NCBI GenBank assembly: GCA_023015935.1
Contig: JALKAY010000007.1
Coordinates: 273 to 64,272 of the forward strand
Length of the DNA stretch: 64,000 nucleotides
Source: Flavobacteriaceae bacterium F08102
Lineage (GTDB): Bacteria > Bacteroidota > Bacteroidia > Flavobacteriales > Flavobacteriaceae
Direction of reading: 5' to 3'
In this document: positions 11,201 to 19,423 of the stretch, piece by piece
Layout of the letters: the number at the start of each line of letters is the position of its first letter
How positions within the stretch are numbered: the first letter of the stretch is position 1
Position numbers and translations under genes: made by a program
The notes under the pieces: generated by a model
What the model was told of the DNA's origin: nothing
The model's database searches: none
The model's input: only the letters and a program-made list of their open reading frames with translations

Positions 11201-11702
11201 ATTTAAATTTTCCGTTAAAATCAGTACTTACACCAATGTTAGAATCTTTAAATAAAACAGTTGCACCAGGCAAAGGTTCACCTGTTTCGTCGGTAACTTG
11301 ACCGGTGATTTCTGTTTGCTGTGCTGATACTTGTAAAAGGTCAGGACGTTTCAGAATAATTTGTCTATTGTAAATTTCATAAGTGATTCCTGAACCTCGA
11401 AAAATTTGATTCAGCGCCTTATGAATGTTTTTATTCTTGAAATTAATACTGAGTTTTCTATTCGAATTGAATGTAGTATTGTCATAGAAAAAATTAAAAT
11501 CTGTATTTCTTTCAATTTCTGTTAAGATTTGCTTAAATCCAACACGCTCTAAGTTAAGTGAGATTTTTGTTTTTTGAGCGTAAGAATTATTCGCGTTTAA
11601 TTGAAACAAAACAAGCAGAAGAAATAAAGAAGTTAGTTTCATTTTCAAATCGAATTTAATCGCGTTAACATCTAGGATGTTAAAGGGGTTAATTATTTTC
11701 AT
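8256..11702 (-). CDS. SusC/RagA family TonB-linked outer-membrane transducer with STN domain
   Basis: 1148 aa. An N-terminal extension and hydrophobic signal (KMKLTSLFLLLVLFQLNA) are followed by a secretin/TonB short N-terminal (STN) domain (about residues 45-125), a carboxypeptidase-regulatory-like beta sandwich (ITGQVTDETGEPLPGATV, about 130-210), the TonB plug with the SusC signature region (RIRGTTSLLGSNQPLYVIDG) and a large beta barrel. The STN domain signals to a periplasmic FecR anti-sigma, and a fecR gene lies directly upstream. The long start is kept because FecA-type SusC proteins commonly carry an 'IDLKMKLT'-like leader; an alternative start is Met21. It works with the SusD-like lipoprotein downstream. 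Confidence 0.93.
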   Translation of the reverse strand: MKIINPFNILDVNAIKFDLKMKLTSLFLLLVLFQLNANNSYAQKTKISLNLERVGFKQILTEIERNTDFNFFYDNTTFNSNRKLSINFKNKNIHKALNQIFRGSGITYEIYNRQIILKRPDLLQVSAQQTEITGQVTDETGEPLPGATVLFKDSNIGVSTDFNGKFKLIKPERATTLVISYVGYQTQEIVIDGRTVINVQLVPGLDALNEVVLIGYGSVKKEALTGSVGVVDIKNITNQAPTANLDNALQGQVAGVYVTTANGQPGAAARIRIRGTTSLLGSNQPLYVIDGIPVVPNSNIPIGGTEGRNLGNELAQEGLSTPIGNINTNDIESISILKDASAAAIYGSRAANGVIIITTKQGVFSGAPKFDASVSISTQNARTLDVLNAAQFKEAWTTAVSNGTINNAYTQSVLDGTYFGDADTNWEDEVSPSSPITTVYNLSMYGGSKSTRYNTSIGVNQQDGIYNRTGFDRYSFNLNLESVVNDIWKIGSKINVSFADQHALDGGLTQLTYSYRPDIPVRNDQGAYSFSPQYSFENPVARSKAYNDNKTTLLLGSFFTELTLAEGLKLKSMFALNYNNGNQKSFYPKFTFTGGWNRNLGDGDGYAQESRSTFTNTVWDNTLSYSKIIADKHQLDAVIGASFEKSKSSNTKAWGEGFFNDVLTNITSATEFTSGSSFESGSGLASYFGRFNYDFDHRYLVTLAARIDGSSKFATDNKYAFFPAAAVAWRISEEAFLSDNEVIDDLKLKVSLGKTGQQDFSDYAWRTLFSTYDYGGEPSIILSQLGNDQLKWETTNQFDIGLDFTLFDNRLSGEFGYYTKTTKDALFTAITPGSTGFTSIIANVGDTENTGFEIGIKGDLIRTQDVTWNLGFNWSKNKNKLTKISDDFLGEDGFLTGFPGGGRLREGSPIGLIYGYRAEGLFQDQDVIDALNAASPTGTYQNARTSPGDIRFKDISGPDGVPDGRITNLDQEVIGNAQADFFGGITSTIRYKGLSLSAMFTYAVGNELQAFSLARDTNFSNTFLGENKTTAVLDAWTPQNTSTDIPRIVYGDPNDNDRLSSHYVYDASYLRLKTLNLGYTFNQNFLKKIKFLDNLSIYAIGQNLWTITKYPGADPEATNLYNNDISSGRDNNRFPVTKVFSAGIRLGF

Positions 11703-11813
11703 ATTTTTGTAAAAATTTAAGAATTAGTAGTACGATTTTTAAATTGGTCGGAAAGTGTTCCAGCACTTTTCGGCTTTTTTTTTAAGAAAAATTAAGTCAT
11801 TTAGATATGTTTT

Positions 11814-12971
11814 TTATGGGGTTATATAAATTTTATTATCAATTTCTTCAAAGTTAAATTTGACAATTTTTTGGATCGTTTTAAGAATTTCTTCTAAGTT
11901 CTCTACTTCAAATCTTCCCGTAAATTTTGCCTGATTCGCACTTGATTTTGTAAGAATTATTTCACGGTCAAAATGGCGTTCTAATTTTTTAATAATTTCT
12001 GAAAAATTTTCGTTTTTAAAGAGTAATACGCCATCTATCCACGATATATAACTGCTTATATCTACGTTAGAAATATGAATTTCTTTGCTGGCTTTGTTGT
12101 AAGTTGCCATTTCATTTGGAACTAATTTCCGGATTAGTTTTTTTGTGTTTAATCGGTTAACGCTTATACTTCCTTCTTCCAATACAACTTTGGTGGTTGA
12201 TTCGGAAGGATAGGAGGAAATGTTAAATTTAGTGCCAAATACCGTGGTAGAAATGTCGGTGGTATGAACCACAAATGAAGTTTTTGCTTTTTGAATAGAA
12301 AAATAACCTTCTCCGGTTAAATACACTTCCCTCGATTTGTTCGGTAGAAATTGGACTGGATAGCGAAGGGAGGACCCAGCATTAAGTATTATTTCAGATT
12401 GATCAGAGAGTACTACTTTAAACGTTTTACCTAAAGGCACGGTTAATGTATTGTACCTTAGTTCAGTTAAGTCTGATCTATTGAAAGAATACACTAACTT
12501 ATTTTCTTTTTGTTGTGCCACGGCTAGGCCATTACTGGCTACAATGGTTCGTGTTCCTGATGGTAAAATGTATTTTATCTTTCCATCCGCAAGCTTAATG
12601 TTTATTGAATTTGATGTATTTAATGAAGTTTTAAAGATAACTTTTTTACTATCAACTGTTTCGGGTTTGAAAAGAAAGAAACCAAACAGTAAGGAGGCAG
12701 CTATTAATGCTCCGTAGGTAATAACCTTCTGACTTAGTCCAGATTTGCTTTTATTTTGGTTTATTGGCGTAATCTCTGCTTTTAATTTTCTCCAATGTTG
12801 ATGAATGACTTCGTTGGGTACAGGCTTAGCTTCAGCTTGTGTCCAATCATTTCGAAGCATTTCATATAGTTCCTCAACTTCGTCTTTTTCGAAGTAGTTT
12901 TTAAGGAATTCTAATTCTTCCTGAGAATATTCTCCTTTTAAAAAACGATCAATAATTTCACGGCTTATCAT
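11814..12971 (-). CDS. FecR family anti-sigma factor
   Basis: 385-aa inner-membrane regulator. The cytoplasmic N-terminus (residues 1-90, IDRFLKGEYSQEELEFLKNYF) binds the ECF sigma factor. One transmembrane helix (VITYGALIAASLLFGFFLF, about 88-106) precedes the periplasmic FecR domain (VPLGKTFKVVLSDQSEIILNAGSSLRYP...GEGYFSIQ) and a C-terminal DUF4974-type domain (about 310-385) that contacts the STN domain of the receptor. It lies 58 nt after the sigma factor and 111 nt before the susC-like gene, the standard Bacteroidota order. It probably releases the sigma factor when the SusC-like receptor is loaded. Confidence 0.95.
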   Translation of the reverse strand: MISREIIDRFLKGEYSQEELEFLKNYFEKDEVEELYEMLRNDWTQAEAKPVPNEVIHQHWRKLKAEITPINQNKSKSGLSQKVITYGALIAASLLFGFFLFKPETVDSKKVIFKTSLNTSNSINIKLADGKIKYILPSGTRTIVASNGLAVAQQKENKLVYSFNRSDLTELRYNTLTVPLGKTFKVVLSDQSEIILNAGSSLRYPVQFLPNKSREVYLTGEGYFSIQKAKTSFVVHTTDISTTVFGTKFNISSYPSESTTKVVLEEGSISVNRLNTKKLIRKLVPNEMATYNKASKEIHISNVDISSYISWIDGVLLFKNENFSEIIKKLERHFDREIILTKSSANQAKFTGRFEVENLEEILKTIQKIVKFNFEEIDNKIYITP

Positions 12972-13029
12972 ACTAGGAATACCGCTTAAAAAACGAAACT
13001 AACCAGTTTACATTAAAAAAAAATTAAAT

Positions 13030-13587
13030 TTAAGTTACTAAAAATAGTAAGAGGCTGATTTTCAGGAGTATATTTTTTCGTAGATAACTCATTGAGGCAG
13101 TAAGGTGAGAGGCTACAGTATGTTTTGAGATGCCATAATAGTTCGCAATTTCATCATAGCTTAATCCCTCAAATCGATGCATTTTAAAAATTTCTTTTTG
13201 TTTTTTGGGAAGTTGATCAATTAACCGATGAACACTAGCCAATTGTTCCTCCACATTATATTCTTGTTCTTGTTCTTCTTCTTCTTTTAAATTACGTGTA
13301 GATTTAAGGTATTCTTCTAGCATCAATCGTTGACGAAGTTGGCTCTTTAAAAAATTGTAGACGATATTCCTTGAAATAACAAAAAGTTGATGATCAATAG
13401 ATAAGGATAAATCTATCTGATGTTTATTTTTCCAAAATTTCATAAAAACTTCCTGCGCCATATCTTCTCCAATTACGCGGTCTCGGCAGTACTTTAAAAC
13501 GATACCGTACACTTTAGGGTAGTATTTTTTATACACTACTTCTAAAGCTTCAATATCACCGTTAATTAGTTTTTTTTGCAAGGACAT
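13030..13587 (-). CDS. ECF-type RNA polymerase sigma factor
   Basis: 185 aa. The sigma70 region 2 (YKKYYPKVYGIVLKYCRD...AEDMAQEVFMKFW-type, here GEDMAQEVFMKFWKNK, about residues 20-75) and region 4 (LPKKQKEIFKMHRFEGLSYDEIANYYGISKHTVASHLTASMSYLRK, about 125-170) are clear. An acidic stretch (EEEEQEQEYNVEEQ) links them. It belongs to the Bacteroidota FecI-like ECF group paired with FecR anti-sigmas. It is the first gene of a sigma-fecR-susC-susD cluster and probably activates it. The C-terminus is hydrophobic (LLKISLLLFLVT), which is unusual but may be tail variation. Confidence 0.94.
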   Translation of the reverse strand: MSLQKKLINGDIEALEVVYKKYYPKVYGIVLKYCRDRVIGEDMAQEVFMKFWKNKHQIDLSLSIDHQLFVISRNIVYNFLKSQLRQRLMLEEYLKSTRNLKEEEEQEQEYNVEEQLASVHRLIDQLPKKQKEIFKMHRFEGLSYDEIANYYGISKHTVASHLTASMSYLRKNILLKISLLLFLVT

Positions 13588-13983
13588 ATTCAGAGAATAT
13601 TCGGGTTGCTAAAATAGCCGTTTTTTTTAAAACTTGTGTCTCGGATGGTAGTTAACTGCATTATACACATTCACTTATTTTAATTTTAAAGGGTTGGTTA
13701 TTTGAGTGATGGAAATCGGAAAATTATAAGTTTACCCTTAGCGAAGCGCTGGATTTTATCAAGTATTTTTGGGTAGCAAGCGATTGTTTGGGACTAAAAG
13801 TAAACGTTAAATCTCTATATACAGGTTACTATTTGAGGTTGTTAGCTTAATTTCTGCGAAATTTACTTTTTCATTTAAATCATTGCCATCCCACTAACTT
13901 GTAAAATTATAAGGTGTAAAATTGATAACCCATTGTGCCTGTATCTTTCCAAGGCTTCAAAAAGAAGCTGTACTTTCGGGGGC
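13588..13983 (+). other. Intergenic region, no gene seen
   Basis: About 400 bp between the ECF sigma gene start and the end of a small secreted-protein gene. No credible ORF. It presumably holds the sigma-gene promoter. It contains GCGAAGCGCTGGA (13741-13753) and AAAAGTAAACGT (13796-13807), both of which recur in near-identical form in the intergenic region at 61.8-62.0 kb, suggesting remains of a dispersed repeat. Confidence 0.4.
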
Positions 13984-14358
13984 TTATTCTTCAACTTTCT
14001 TTCCATTAGTAGTAAAGGTCATATCCATACCGTAGATTTCACCAGTAAATTCATTTTCGTCAAACGTACCACTCAACTCAAAATCCCCATCTTGATAGAC
14101 AAAATATGCGAGGAGATTCCCCTCTTTTATACTTAAATTTTCTAAAGAATAATTTCCCTCTGAGGTAGTTAGTTCTCCGCTATAAACCTGTTCATCATCC
14201 AGTGTTATGGTCATTGTTAAGCTTATGTCTCCTTCTGGAGTTTCTTCAACGACCATCTCCCAATCTCCAATATATTTATCTTCAGAAATGGGGTTCAGTG
14301 CAGTGAAGCTCAATAGGCCTAAACTGAATATTGTGTACATGATAATCGTTGTTTTCAT
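13984..14358 (-). CDS. Small secreted beta-rich protein of unknown function
   Basis: 124 aa. A signal peptide (about residues 1-20, TIFSLGLLSFTALN) is followed by an acidic, beta-strand-rich domain with alternating hydrophobic and polar residues (DKYIGDWEMVVEETPEG, SLTMTITLDDEQVYSGEL, GNYSLENLSIKEGNLL, FELSGTFDENEFTGEI, MDMTFTTNGKKVEE). The GDW start and strand pattern resemble small lipocalin-like or extracellular beta-barrel proteins, but I cannot assign a family. It is a single gene with more than 370 bp free on either side, probably its own transcript. The start is supported by the signal peptide. Confidence 0.7.
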   Translation of the reverse strand: MKTTIIMYTIFSLGLLSFTALNPISEDKYIGDWEMVVEETPEGDISLTMTITLDDEQVYSGELTTSEGNYSLENLSIKEGNLLAYFVYQDGDFELSGTFDENEFTGEIYGMDMTFTTNGKKVEE

Positions 14359-14739
14359 AATAAGTTATTTATAATAAGGAGGTTAAGTTACTAAAAATTC
14401 ATGATGTTGATCAAATTAATAGTTGAAAGTTTTGTACATAGGCTTGTCTAAGGTTCATTTTAGGAGGTAGAGGTTAAGTGCGCTGTAAGCTGTACACCAT
14501 GCTATTCGTCTGGGGTATGAGCTCTTTTTTAGGCTTGTATGTGAGGAGTGGTTCTCTTAATGGGTCTAACTGAGTTGTGTCGTGTTGTGGGCAAGCTTCA
14601 TGGGAGCGAATGTTTTGGTCATGGATAGATTGCGTGTTTTGGAGTAGGTGCGGAGTAAGGATGATGGTAATATAGATAATAGTAAAAAGCTCGGATTTGA
14701 TACCGAGCTTTTTATATTTAAAATGCATGGAGTTAAAGT
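14359..14739 (-). other. Intergenic region with a terminator, no credible gene
   Basis: About 380 bp between two minus-strand genes. It carries the terminator at 14684-14713 and the presumed promoter of the small secreted protein. An 84-codon open frame exists on the minus strand, but it overlaps the terminator and has no recognisable domain or compositional support, so it is not annotated. Confidence 0.5.
14684..14713 (-). terminator. Intrinsic terminator of the lipoprotein-FadL unit
   Basis: Perfect 11-bp inverted repeat AAAAAGCTCGG/CCGAGCTTTTT with an 8-nt loop, 26 bp after the FadL-like stop on the minus strand. The stem ends in T- and A-runs, so it is symmetric. Confidence 0.85.
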
Positions 14740-16104
14740 TTATAGGCGAAAGCTTAAAGTTGCCAAAAATTTATTTTGATCGATATCTAATTCTGCAGGG
14801 GCTGTATTTCCTGCATTTGTAAATCGATAGATATCGGTATTTTGTTTGTTTTCGTAGGCTAAATCTAATTTGATATTGCCTTTAAATTTAAATCCAACAC
14901 CGAGGGAATATCCTTTGACATGATCTGAATCAAGGGCATCTTTATATGGGTTTTCTTTGTATGAATATCCTCCTCTTAAACTGACCATACCTAATCTCCA
15001 TTCGGTTCCAATTCTCAATTCACCACTATTCTTTAAATCTTCTTTAAAGATTTGGTTTTCTTCTAAAAATGTGGTGGTTGGTTTTAATTTTATATTGGTG
15101 TAGTTGTGATAGGTATAATCTACACTAATTAGTCCCATGGGACCAAAAATATAAGCGAAACTACCTGTCAATTTTGAAGGGGTACTAAGGTTGTAGTCTA
15201 TTACTTCAACCCCATTATTTTCAACGTAGAGTTGATTGTTGTTACTTACACTAATTTCTAAGTCTTCCAAAAACTCATCAGTTAATCGATACCACGTAGG
15301 GGTTTGGTAGGATGCACCAAGTCTAATTTCTGGTGTAGGCTTTGCTATTAATCCCAATGAGAGTCCAATTCCATCACCGTAGGTAGAGAGTTCTTGTAGT
15401 AGGGACGCATCTAATAAATTTCCATTTCCATCATTATTAAATTCTTCAAAAAGTGCATTTTGATAGTATTCAATATTATGAGCGATTAAGGAAAACCCAA
15501 GGTATAAATTTTCACTTTGTTGTGCGGCTAATGAAATGGTAAATTTTTCATTTTGACCATTTGTGATATTTCGAAAATACTGATTATCTACATTTTCATA
15601 GAAAATATCATTTGAAGGATCATTATCATTGTTGAGGTACGGATCTACATTGAAATCGGAGATACCGCTGTTCCCTTCGATTATAAAATTGTTTTCAAAG
15701 TCACGATCTAAAGCAAAGTTGAAACCAACTGCAAATTTTGTCCAGTATTGATCGTTTCCTGTGTCAAAAACCATTACGCCACCTGCTTGCATTAGGTTAA
15801 AATACGGGTTATTATCTAGTGTATTTTGCGTGCCATAAAAGTCGGTAACAAACGTTGTTTTTCTGGTTCCTAGGGTAATTGCAGCTTCGGAGTTTTTAAA
15901 TACTGCAAGTCCAGCTGGGTTCACATCACCTGCAGACATATCTCCACCCAACGCGCCAAAGGCACCGCTCATCGAGCTAAATCTTGAGGTACCGTTGTTT
16001 TCACTGTTAGAAAACAGGATGCCAGCATCATTATATCCTATAATTTGAGCATTCATATACACAGAGGACAATAGTCCTCCTAGTAGGAAAAGAAACTTTT
16101 TCAT
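14740..16104 (-). CDS. OmpP1/FadL family outer-membrane transporter
   Basis: 454 aa with a signal peptide (residues 1-19, ending MNAQ). The N-terminal hatch has the FadL-like string ALGGDMSAGDVNPAGLAVFKNSEAAITLG (about 50-78). The rest consists of amphipathic beta strands ending in Phe-Arg-Leu (ATLSFRL), typical of an outer-membrane barrel C-terminus. FadL-type channels admit long-chain fatty acids and other hydrophobic compounds; the ligand here is unknown. It follows the low-complexity lipoprotein gene by 15 nt and the two probably form an operon ending at the terminator downstream. Confidence 0.88.
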   Translation of the reverse strand: MKKFLFLLGGLLSSVYMNAQIIGYNDAGILFSNSENNGTSRFSSMSGAFGALGGDMSAGDVNPAGLAVFKNSEAAITLGTRKTTFVTDFYGTQNTLDNNPYFNLMQAGGVMVFDTGNDQYWTKFAVGFNFALDRDFENNFIIEGNSGISDFNVDPYLNNDNDPSNDIFYENVDNQYFRNITNGQNEKFTISLAAQQSENLYLGFSLIAHNIEYYQNALFEEFNNDGNGNLLDASLLQELSTYGDGIGLSLGLIAKPTPEIRLGASYQTPTWYRLTDEFLEDLEISVSNNNQLYVENNGVEVIDYNLSTPSKLTGSFAYIFGPMGLISVDYTYHNYTNIKLKPTTTFLEENQIFKEDLKNSGELRIGTEWRLGMVSLRGGYSYKENPYKDALDSDHVKGYSLGVGFKFKGNIKLDLAYENKQNTDIYRFTNAGNTAPAELDIDQNKFLATLSFRL

Positions 16105-16119
16105 ATCTTTTTTTTAATG

Positions 16120-17298
16120 TTAATTACGTCTTGAAGAGGATCTAGTGGTACTTGAGCTTCCTCTAGAAACCGATCGTGTTGGTGGTGTTGAAGAAGATCG
16201 AATAGTCGTAGATCTAGTTGGTGTACGTCGTATGGTTGTACTCCGTGTATTTGTACTACGCGTACTTGTATTTCTCGTACTTGTATTGCGTCTTGTAGTA
16301 TTGGTACTTCTCACTGACCGTACAGGGGTTTTAGTGCTTGTAGGTCTAACAGCTTTGGTACGCGTGTTTGATTTGGTTGTTGTATTCGTGTTTTGACGAT
16401 AGGCACTATTACTTCGAACGACTCTTCGTGTGCTCTGCACAGTTCTTCCATTATTTGTACTTACTTCGTTATTAACTCTCCTCACTGACGTATTTGTACT
16501 TCTTCTTACGCTTGTTGTTGGTGTGTAATTTCGTCGAATGGTTGCGCCGTTTCTAGGATTTGTTGCTGTTGTTCTTCTTACGGATGTTGAATTTCTTCGA
16601 CTGCTAAGGGTATTGCTATTTAGCAATCGGCTATTGGTAATTGTGCTATTTGAACGTCTATTGTATGAATCTCGAGAGCCTAACCTACTTGTATTATAGG
16701 CATATCTTCGACCATAATTCGAATATCGGTAATTTCCATATCGATATCCAGGTCTATAGAAATAACCTCGGTACCAAGGCGTGTAGTAATTACCGTAATA
16801 GCCACCATACCATGGGTTGTAATACGATCCGTAACCTAATCCAAAAGAAAAATATGGGTCATAGCCAAAACCAAATCCGTAATATGGTCTATACCAAGTA
16901 TTGTAGTATAATGGACTGTAAAAACCGTCATAACCATAATTAAAACCATTGTCAATATTGATGACTACGTGATCTGTATATTCCCAAGGAGCACCATCTT
17001 CAATATAAGTGTCTTGATATTCATCATCCTCATACCCATAGCTATCAATGTCAGTAAAAATATCTGCGTTTGTAAGGGATTCTAATTTTTCTTGTTCTTT
17101 AGAAAAATATTCTTGATAATATGCGCTAGCATCGCTCTCATTTGTTATAATTCGCGTAGTAGGTCGTGTTGATTCGTATATTCCATCATCTTCATATGCA
17201 GTATTCTGATACGACCCACAAGCAACTAAGCTAAATAGCACGGTGCTTAATAGGGGATAAGACAATTTTTTTAACGTTATTATAGTATTGATTTTCAT
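16120..17298 (-). CDS. Gly/Tyr-rich and Arg/Ser/Thr-rich lipoprotein, function unknown
   Basis: 392 aa from Met at 17298, chosen because it gives a normal lipoprotein signal (LFSLVACGSY, lipid Cys27); the longer reading adds 33 residues without signal character. Three zones are visible: an acidic N-terminal part (about 30-110), a Gly/Tyr/Phe/Trp-rich segment (about 110-190: NYGYDGFYSPLYYNTWYRPY and similar), and a strongly basic Arg/Ser/Thr/Asn-rich tail (about 190-392) with short repeats such as NTSTRNTSTRSTNTRSTTIR. Similar proteins in this family are sometimes labelled 'vitellogenin-like' on low-complexity grounds, which says nothing about function. It is divergent from proS and upstream of the FadL-like gene by 15 nt. 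Confidence 0.8.
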   Translation of the reverse strand: MKINTIITLKKLSYPLLSTVLFSLVACGSYQNTAYEDDGIYESTRPTTRIITNESDASAYYQEYFSKEQEKLESLTNADIFTDIDSYGYEDDEYQDTYIEDGAPWEYTDHVVINIDNGFNYGYDGFYSPLYYNTWYRPYYGFGFGYDPYFSFGLGYGSYYNPWYGGYYGNYYTPWYRGYFYRPGYRYGNYRYSNYGRRYAYNTSRLGSRDSYNRRSNSTITNSRLLNSNTLSSRRNSTSVRRTTATNPRNGATIRRNYTPTTSVRRSTNTSVRRVNNEVSTNNGRTVQSTRRVVRSNSAYRQNTNTTTKSNTRTKAVRPTSTKTPVRSVRSTNTTRRNTSTRNTSTRSTNTRSTTIRRTPTRSTTIRSSSTPPTRSVSRGSSSTTRSSSRRN

Positions 17299-17337
17299 CT
17301 TGTCTAATTTTAATGGTATTAAATTACAAAATATATT

Positions 17338-17345
17338 TAGTTTTG
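17338..17345 (+). promoter_or_regulatory. Candidate -7 element for proS
   Basis: TAGTTTTG matches TAnnTTTG and lies 55 nt before the proS ATG. No TTG is found at the expected upstream distance, so support is limited to the -7 box. Confidence 0.3.
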
Positions 17346-17400
17346 CACTAGATAAATTTTGTGTAAAACATATCGCAACATTTATGCCAAAACACACAAT

Positions 17401-18876
17401 ATGAGTAAGAATTTAACGAAAAGAGGAGAAGATTATTCTAAATGGTATAACGAATTAGTGGTTAAAGCTGATTTAGCAGAGAACTCTGGAGTGAGGGGGT
17501 GTATGGTTATAAAACCATATGGTTATGCAATCTGGGAAAAAATGCAAGCAGAACTCGATAGGATGTTTAAGGAAACAGGGCATGAAAATGCGTATTTTCC
17601 CTTGTTTATTCCTAAATCGTACTTTAGTAAAGAGGCGAGTCACGTTGATGGATTTGCGAAAGAATGTGCGGTTGTAACACATTATCGTTTAAAAACGGAT
17701 GAAGTAAATGGGGGCGTAATCGTAGATGAAGATGCTAAATTGGAAGAGGAGTTGATTGTGAGACCAACTTCTGAAACCATTATTTGGGACACCTATAGAA
17801 AATGGATACAATCATACCGTGATTTACCAATTCTTGTAAATCAGTGGGCAAATGTGGTTCGTTGGGAGATGCGAACGCGTTTGTTTTTAAGAACTGCGGA
17901 GTTTTTATGGCAAGAAGGACATACGGCTCACGCTACCGAGGCAGAAGCTATCGCAGAGGCTAAACAAATGCAGCAAGTATACGCTACTTTTGCAGAAGAT
18001 TTTATGGCAATGCCGGTAATTAAAGGAACTAAAACAGAGAGTGAACGCTTTGCGGGGGCTTTAGAGACCTATACAATTGAGGCTTTGATGCAGGATGGTA
18101 AGGCGCTACAAGCTGGTACGTCTCATTTTTTGGGGCAAAATTTTGCGAAAGCGTTTGATGTAAAATACGCTTCTAAAGAAGGTAAGCAAGAATATGTGTG
18201 GGCCACTTCTTGGGGAGTTTCTACACGGCTAATGGGGGCTTTGGTAATGACCCATTCAGATGATCACGGTTTGGTACTTCCTCCAAAATTAGCCCCGATT
18301 CAGGTAGTTATTGTTCCTATTTATAAGGGCGATGAACAATTGGCTGAAATTTCGAATAGAGTGGAAGGTATTGTCAAATCGTTACGGGCAGTTGGGATTA
18401 CCGTAAAGTATGATCAAAGAGATACGTACAAGCCAGGGTGGAAGTTTGCAGAATACGAATTAAAAGGTGTGCCTTTACGAATTGGGATAGGACCAAGAGA
18501 TTTAATACAGGGAACGGTAGAATTGGCGAGAAGAGATACATTGACGAAAGAAAGTGTTAATCAGTCGGAGTTGACAGAAAGGGTGGTGAAGTTGTTGGAT
18601 GAGATTCAGGTGAGTTTATATGAACGAGCTAAAGCGTTTAGATCGGAAAGGATTACTGAAGTAGATGATTTCGAAACATTTAAAGAGGTATTGGAGACCA
18701 AAGGAGGATTTATTTCAGCGCATTGGGATGGAACTGTAGAAACAGAAGAACGCATAAAGGAAGCGACAAAAGCAACCATTAGATGTATTCCGTTAGATAG
18801 CGTTAACGAGGATGGAACCTGTGTTTTTTCAGGGAAAAAATCATCAAAACGCGTTTTGTTTGCACGTGCTTATTAA
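17401..18876 (+). CDS. proS: Proline--tRNA ligase (archaeal/eukaryotic-type, short form)
   Basis: Class II aminoacyl-tRNA synthetase, 491 aa, that charges tRNA-Pro. The catalytic core has motif 2 ([30 protein letters not shown]) and motif 3 region ([28 protein letters not shown]), followed by an anticodon-binding domain ([10 protein letters not shown]...) and a C-terminal zinc-binding-like domain ending RVLFARAY. The editing INS domain of long bacterial ProRS is absent, as is usual for this ProS3-type. Start Met ([16 protein letters not shown]) is chosen because the 14 upstream codons overlap the divergent promoter region. Confidence 0.95.
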   Translation: MSKNLTKRGEDYSKWYNELVVKADLAENSGVRGCMVIKPYGYAIWEKMQAELDRMFKETGHENAYFPLFIPKSYFSKEASHVDGFAKECAVVTHYRLKTDEVNGGVIVDEDAKLEEELIVRPTSETIIWDTYRKWIQSYRDLPILVNQWANVVRWEMRTRLFLRTAEFLWQEGHTAHATEAEAIAEAKQMQQVYATFAEDFMAMPVIKGTKTESERFAGALETYTIEALMQDGKALQAGTSHFLGQNFAKAFDVKYASKEGKQEYVWATSWGVSTRLMGALVMTHSDDHGLVLPPKLAPIQVVIVPIYKGDEQLAEISNRVEGIVKSLRAVGITVKYDQRDTYKPGWKFAEYELKGVPLRIGIGPRDLIQGTVELARRDTLTKESVNQSELTERVVKLLDEIQVSLYERAKAFRSERITEVDDFETFKEVLETKGGFISAHWDGTVETEERIKEATKATIRCIPLDSVNEDGTCVFSGKKSSKRVLFARAY

Positions 18877-18893
18877 AAAAAATTAAAAAGTAC

Positions 18894-18923
18894 TTGTACA
18901 TTTTGAAAAATGTTATATTTTTG
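18894..18923 (+). promoter_or_regulatory. Promoter of tRNA-Glu/rpsT
   Basis: TTG at 18894-18896 and TATTTTTG at 18916-18923 with a 19-nt spacer, 31 nt before the tRNA-Glu gene. An excellent match to the Bacteroidota -33/-7 consensus and correctly placed for a stable-RNA promoter. Confidence 0.65.
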
Positions 18924-18954
18924 CACTCGCTTTGAAAGGCTAATAACTAAAAAT

Positions 18955-19026
18955 GGTCCGTTCGTCTAGGGGTTAGGACGCCAGGTTTTCATCCTGGTAA
19001 CAGGGGTTCGATTCCCCTACGGACTA
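18955..19026 (+). tRNA. tRNA-Glu (anticodon TTC)
   Basis: 72-nt cloverleaf. Acceptor stem GGTCCGT/ACGGACT (G1-U72 wobble), D arm TCGTCTAGGGGTTAGGA, anticodon stem CCAGG/CCTGG around loop TTTTCAT giving anticodon TTC, and T arm AGGGG-TTCGATT-CCCCT. No encoded CCA. rpsT starts 16 nt later, so the two may share a transcript. Confidence 0.95.
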
Positions 19027-19042
19027 CAAAAACAAAATTAAA

Positions 19043-19291
19043 ATGGCAAATCACAAGTCAGCATTAAAAAGAATCAGAAGTAACGAAGCGAAACGATTGA
19101 GAAATAAGTTTCATCACAAAACTACGCGTAATGCGATAAAAGCGTTGCGTTTGGCTGATAAGAAAGATGCTCAAAAACAATTACCATTGGTAATTTCAAT
19201 GCTCGATAAATTAGCGAAGAAGAATGTTATTCATCCTAATAAGGCTTCGAATATGAAATCGAAATTGACTAAATACGTTAGTGCTTTATAA
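19043..19291 (+). CDS. rpsT: 30S ribosomal protein S20
   Basis: 82-aa basic helical protein that binds 16S rRNA. MANHKSALKRIRSNEAKRLRNK is the typical S20 N-terminus, and NVIHPNKASNMKSKLTKYV is the typical C-terminal helix. Normal length. It follows tRNA-Glu closely and is followed by an intrinsic terminator. Confidence 0.97.
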   Translation: MANHKSALKRIRSNEAKRLRNKFHHKTTRNAIKALRLADKKDAQKQLPLVISMLDKLAKKNVIHPNKASNMKSKLTKYVSAL

Positions 19292-19316
19292 AAAGTAAAA
19301 CATATAAATAATAAAT

Positions 19317-19339
19317 ACAGCCTTTTAGGCTGTTTTTTT
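19317..19339 (+). terminator. Intrinsic terminator of rpsT
   Basis: Stem ACAGCC/GGCTGT with a TTTTA loop followed by seven T, 26 nt after the rpsT stop. Confidence 0.85.
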
Positions 19340-19423
19340 ATGCCTAAATTTTAAGTTTTATATAATTTTTTTACATTTTTTAATGGGAACTTTGGATTTT
19401 CGGTTGTTCTATATCAAAATTCT

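Noticed and set aside
14474-14728. 84-codon minus-strand open frame
   Set aside because: It spans the strong terminator at 14684-14713, has no signal peptide or domain, and its composition is unlike the neighbouring genes.
16145-16396. Val/Leu-rich plus-strand frame opposite the low-complexity lipoprotein
   Set aside because: It is the complement of Arg/Thr/Ser repeats; the low complexity yields a repetitive antisense frame with no independent support.
17359-17400. Upstream extension of proS by 14 codons
   Set aside because: The extension ([14 protein letters not shown]) is unlike ProRS N-termini and overlaps the divergent promoter region; the ATG at 17401 gives the family start.
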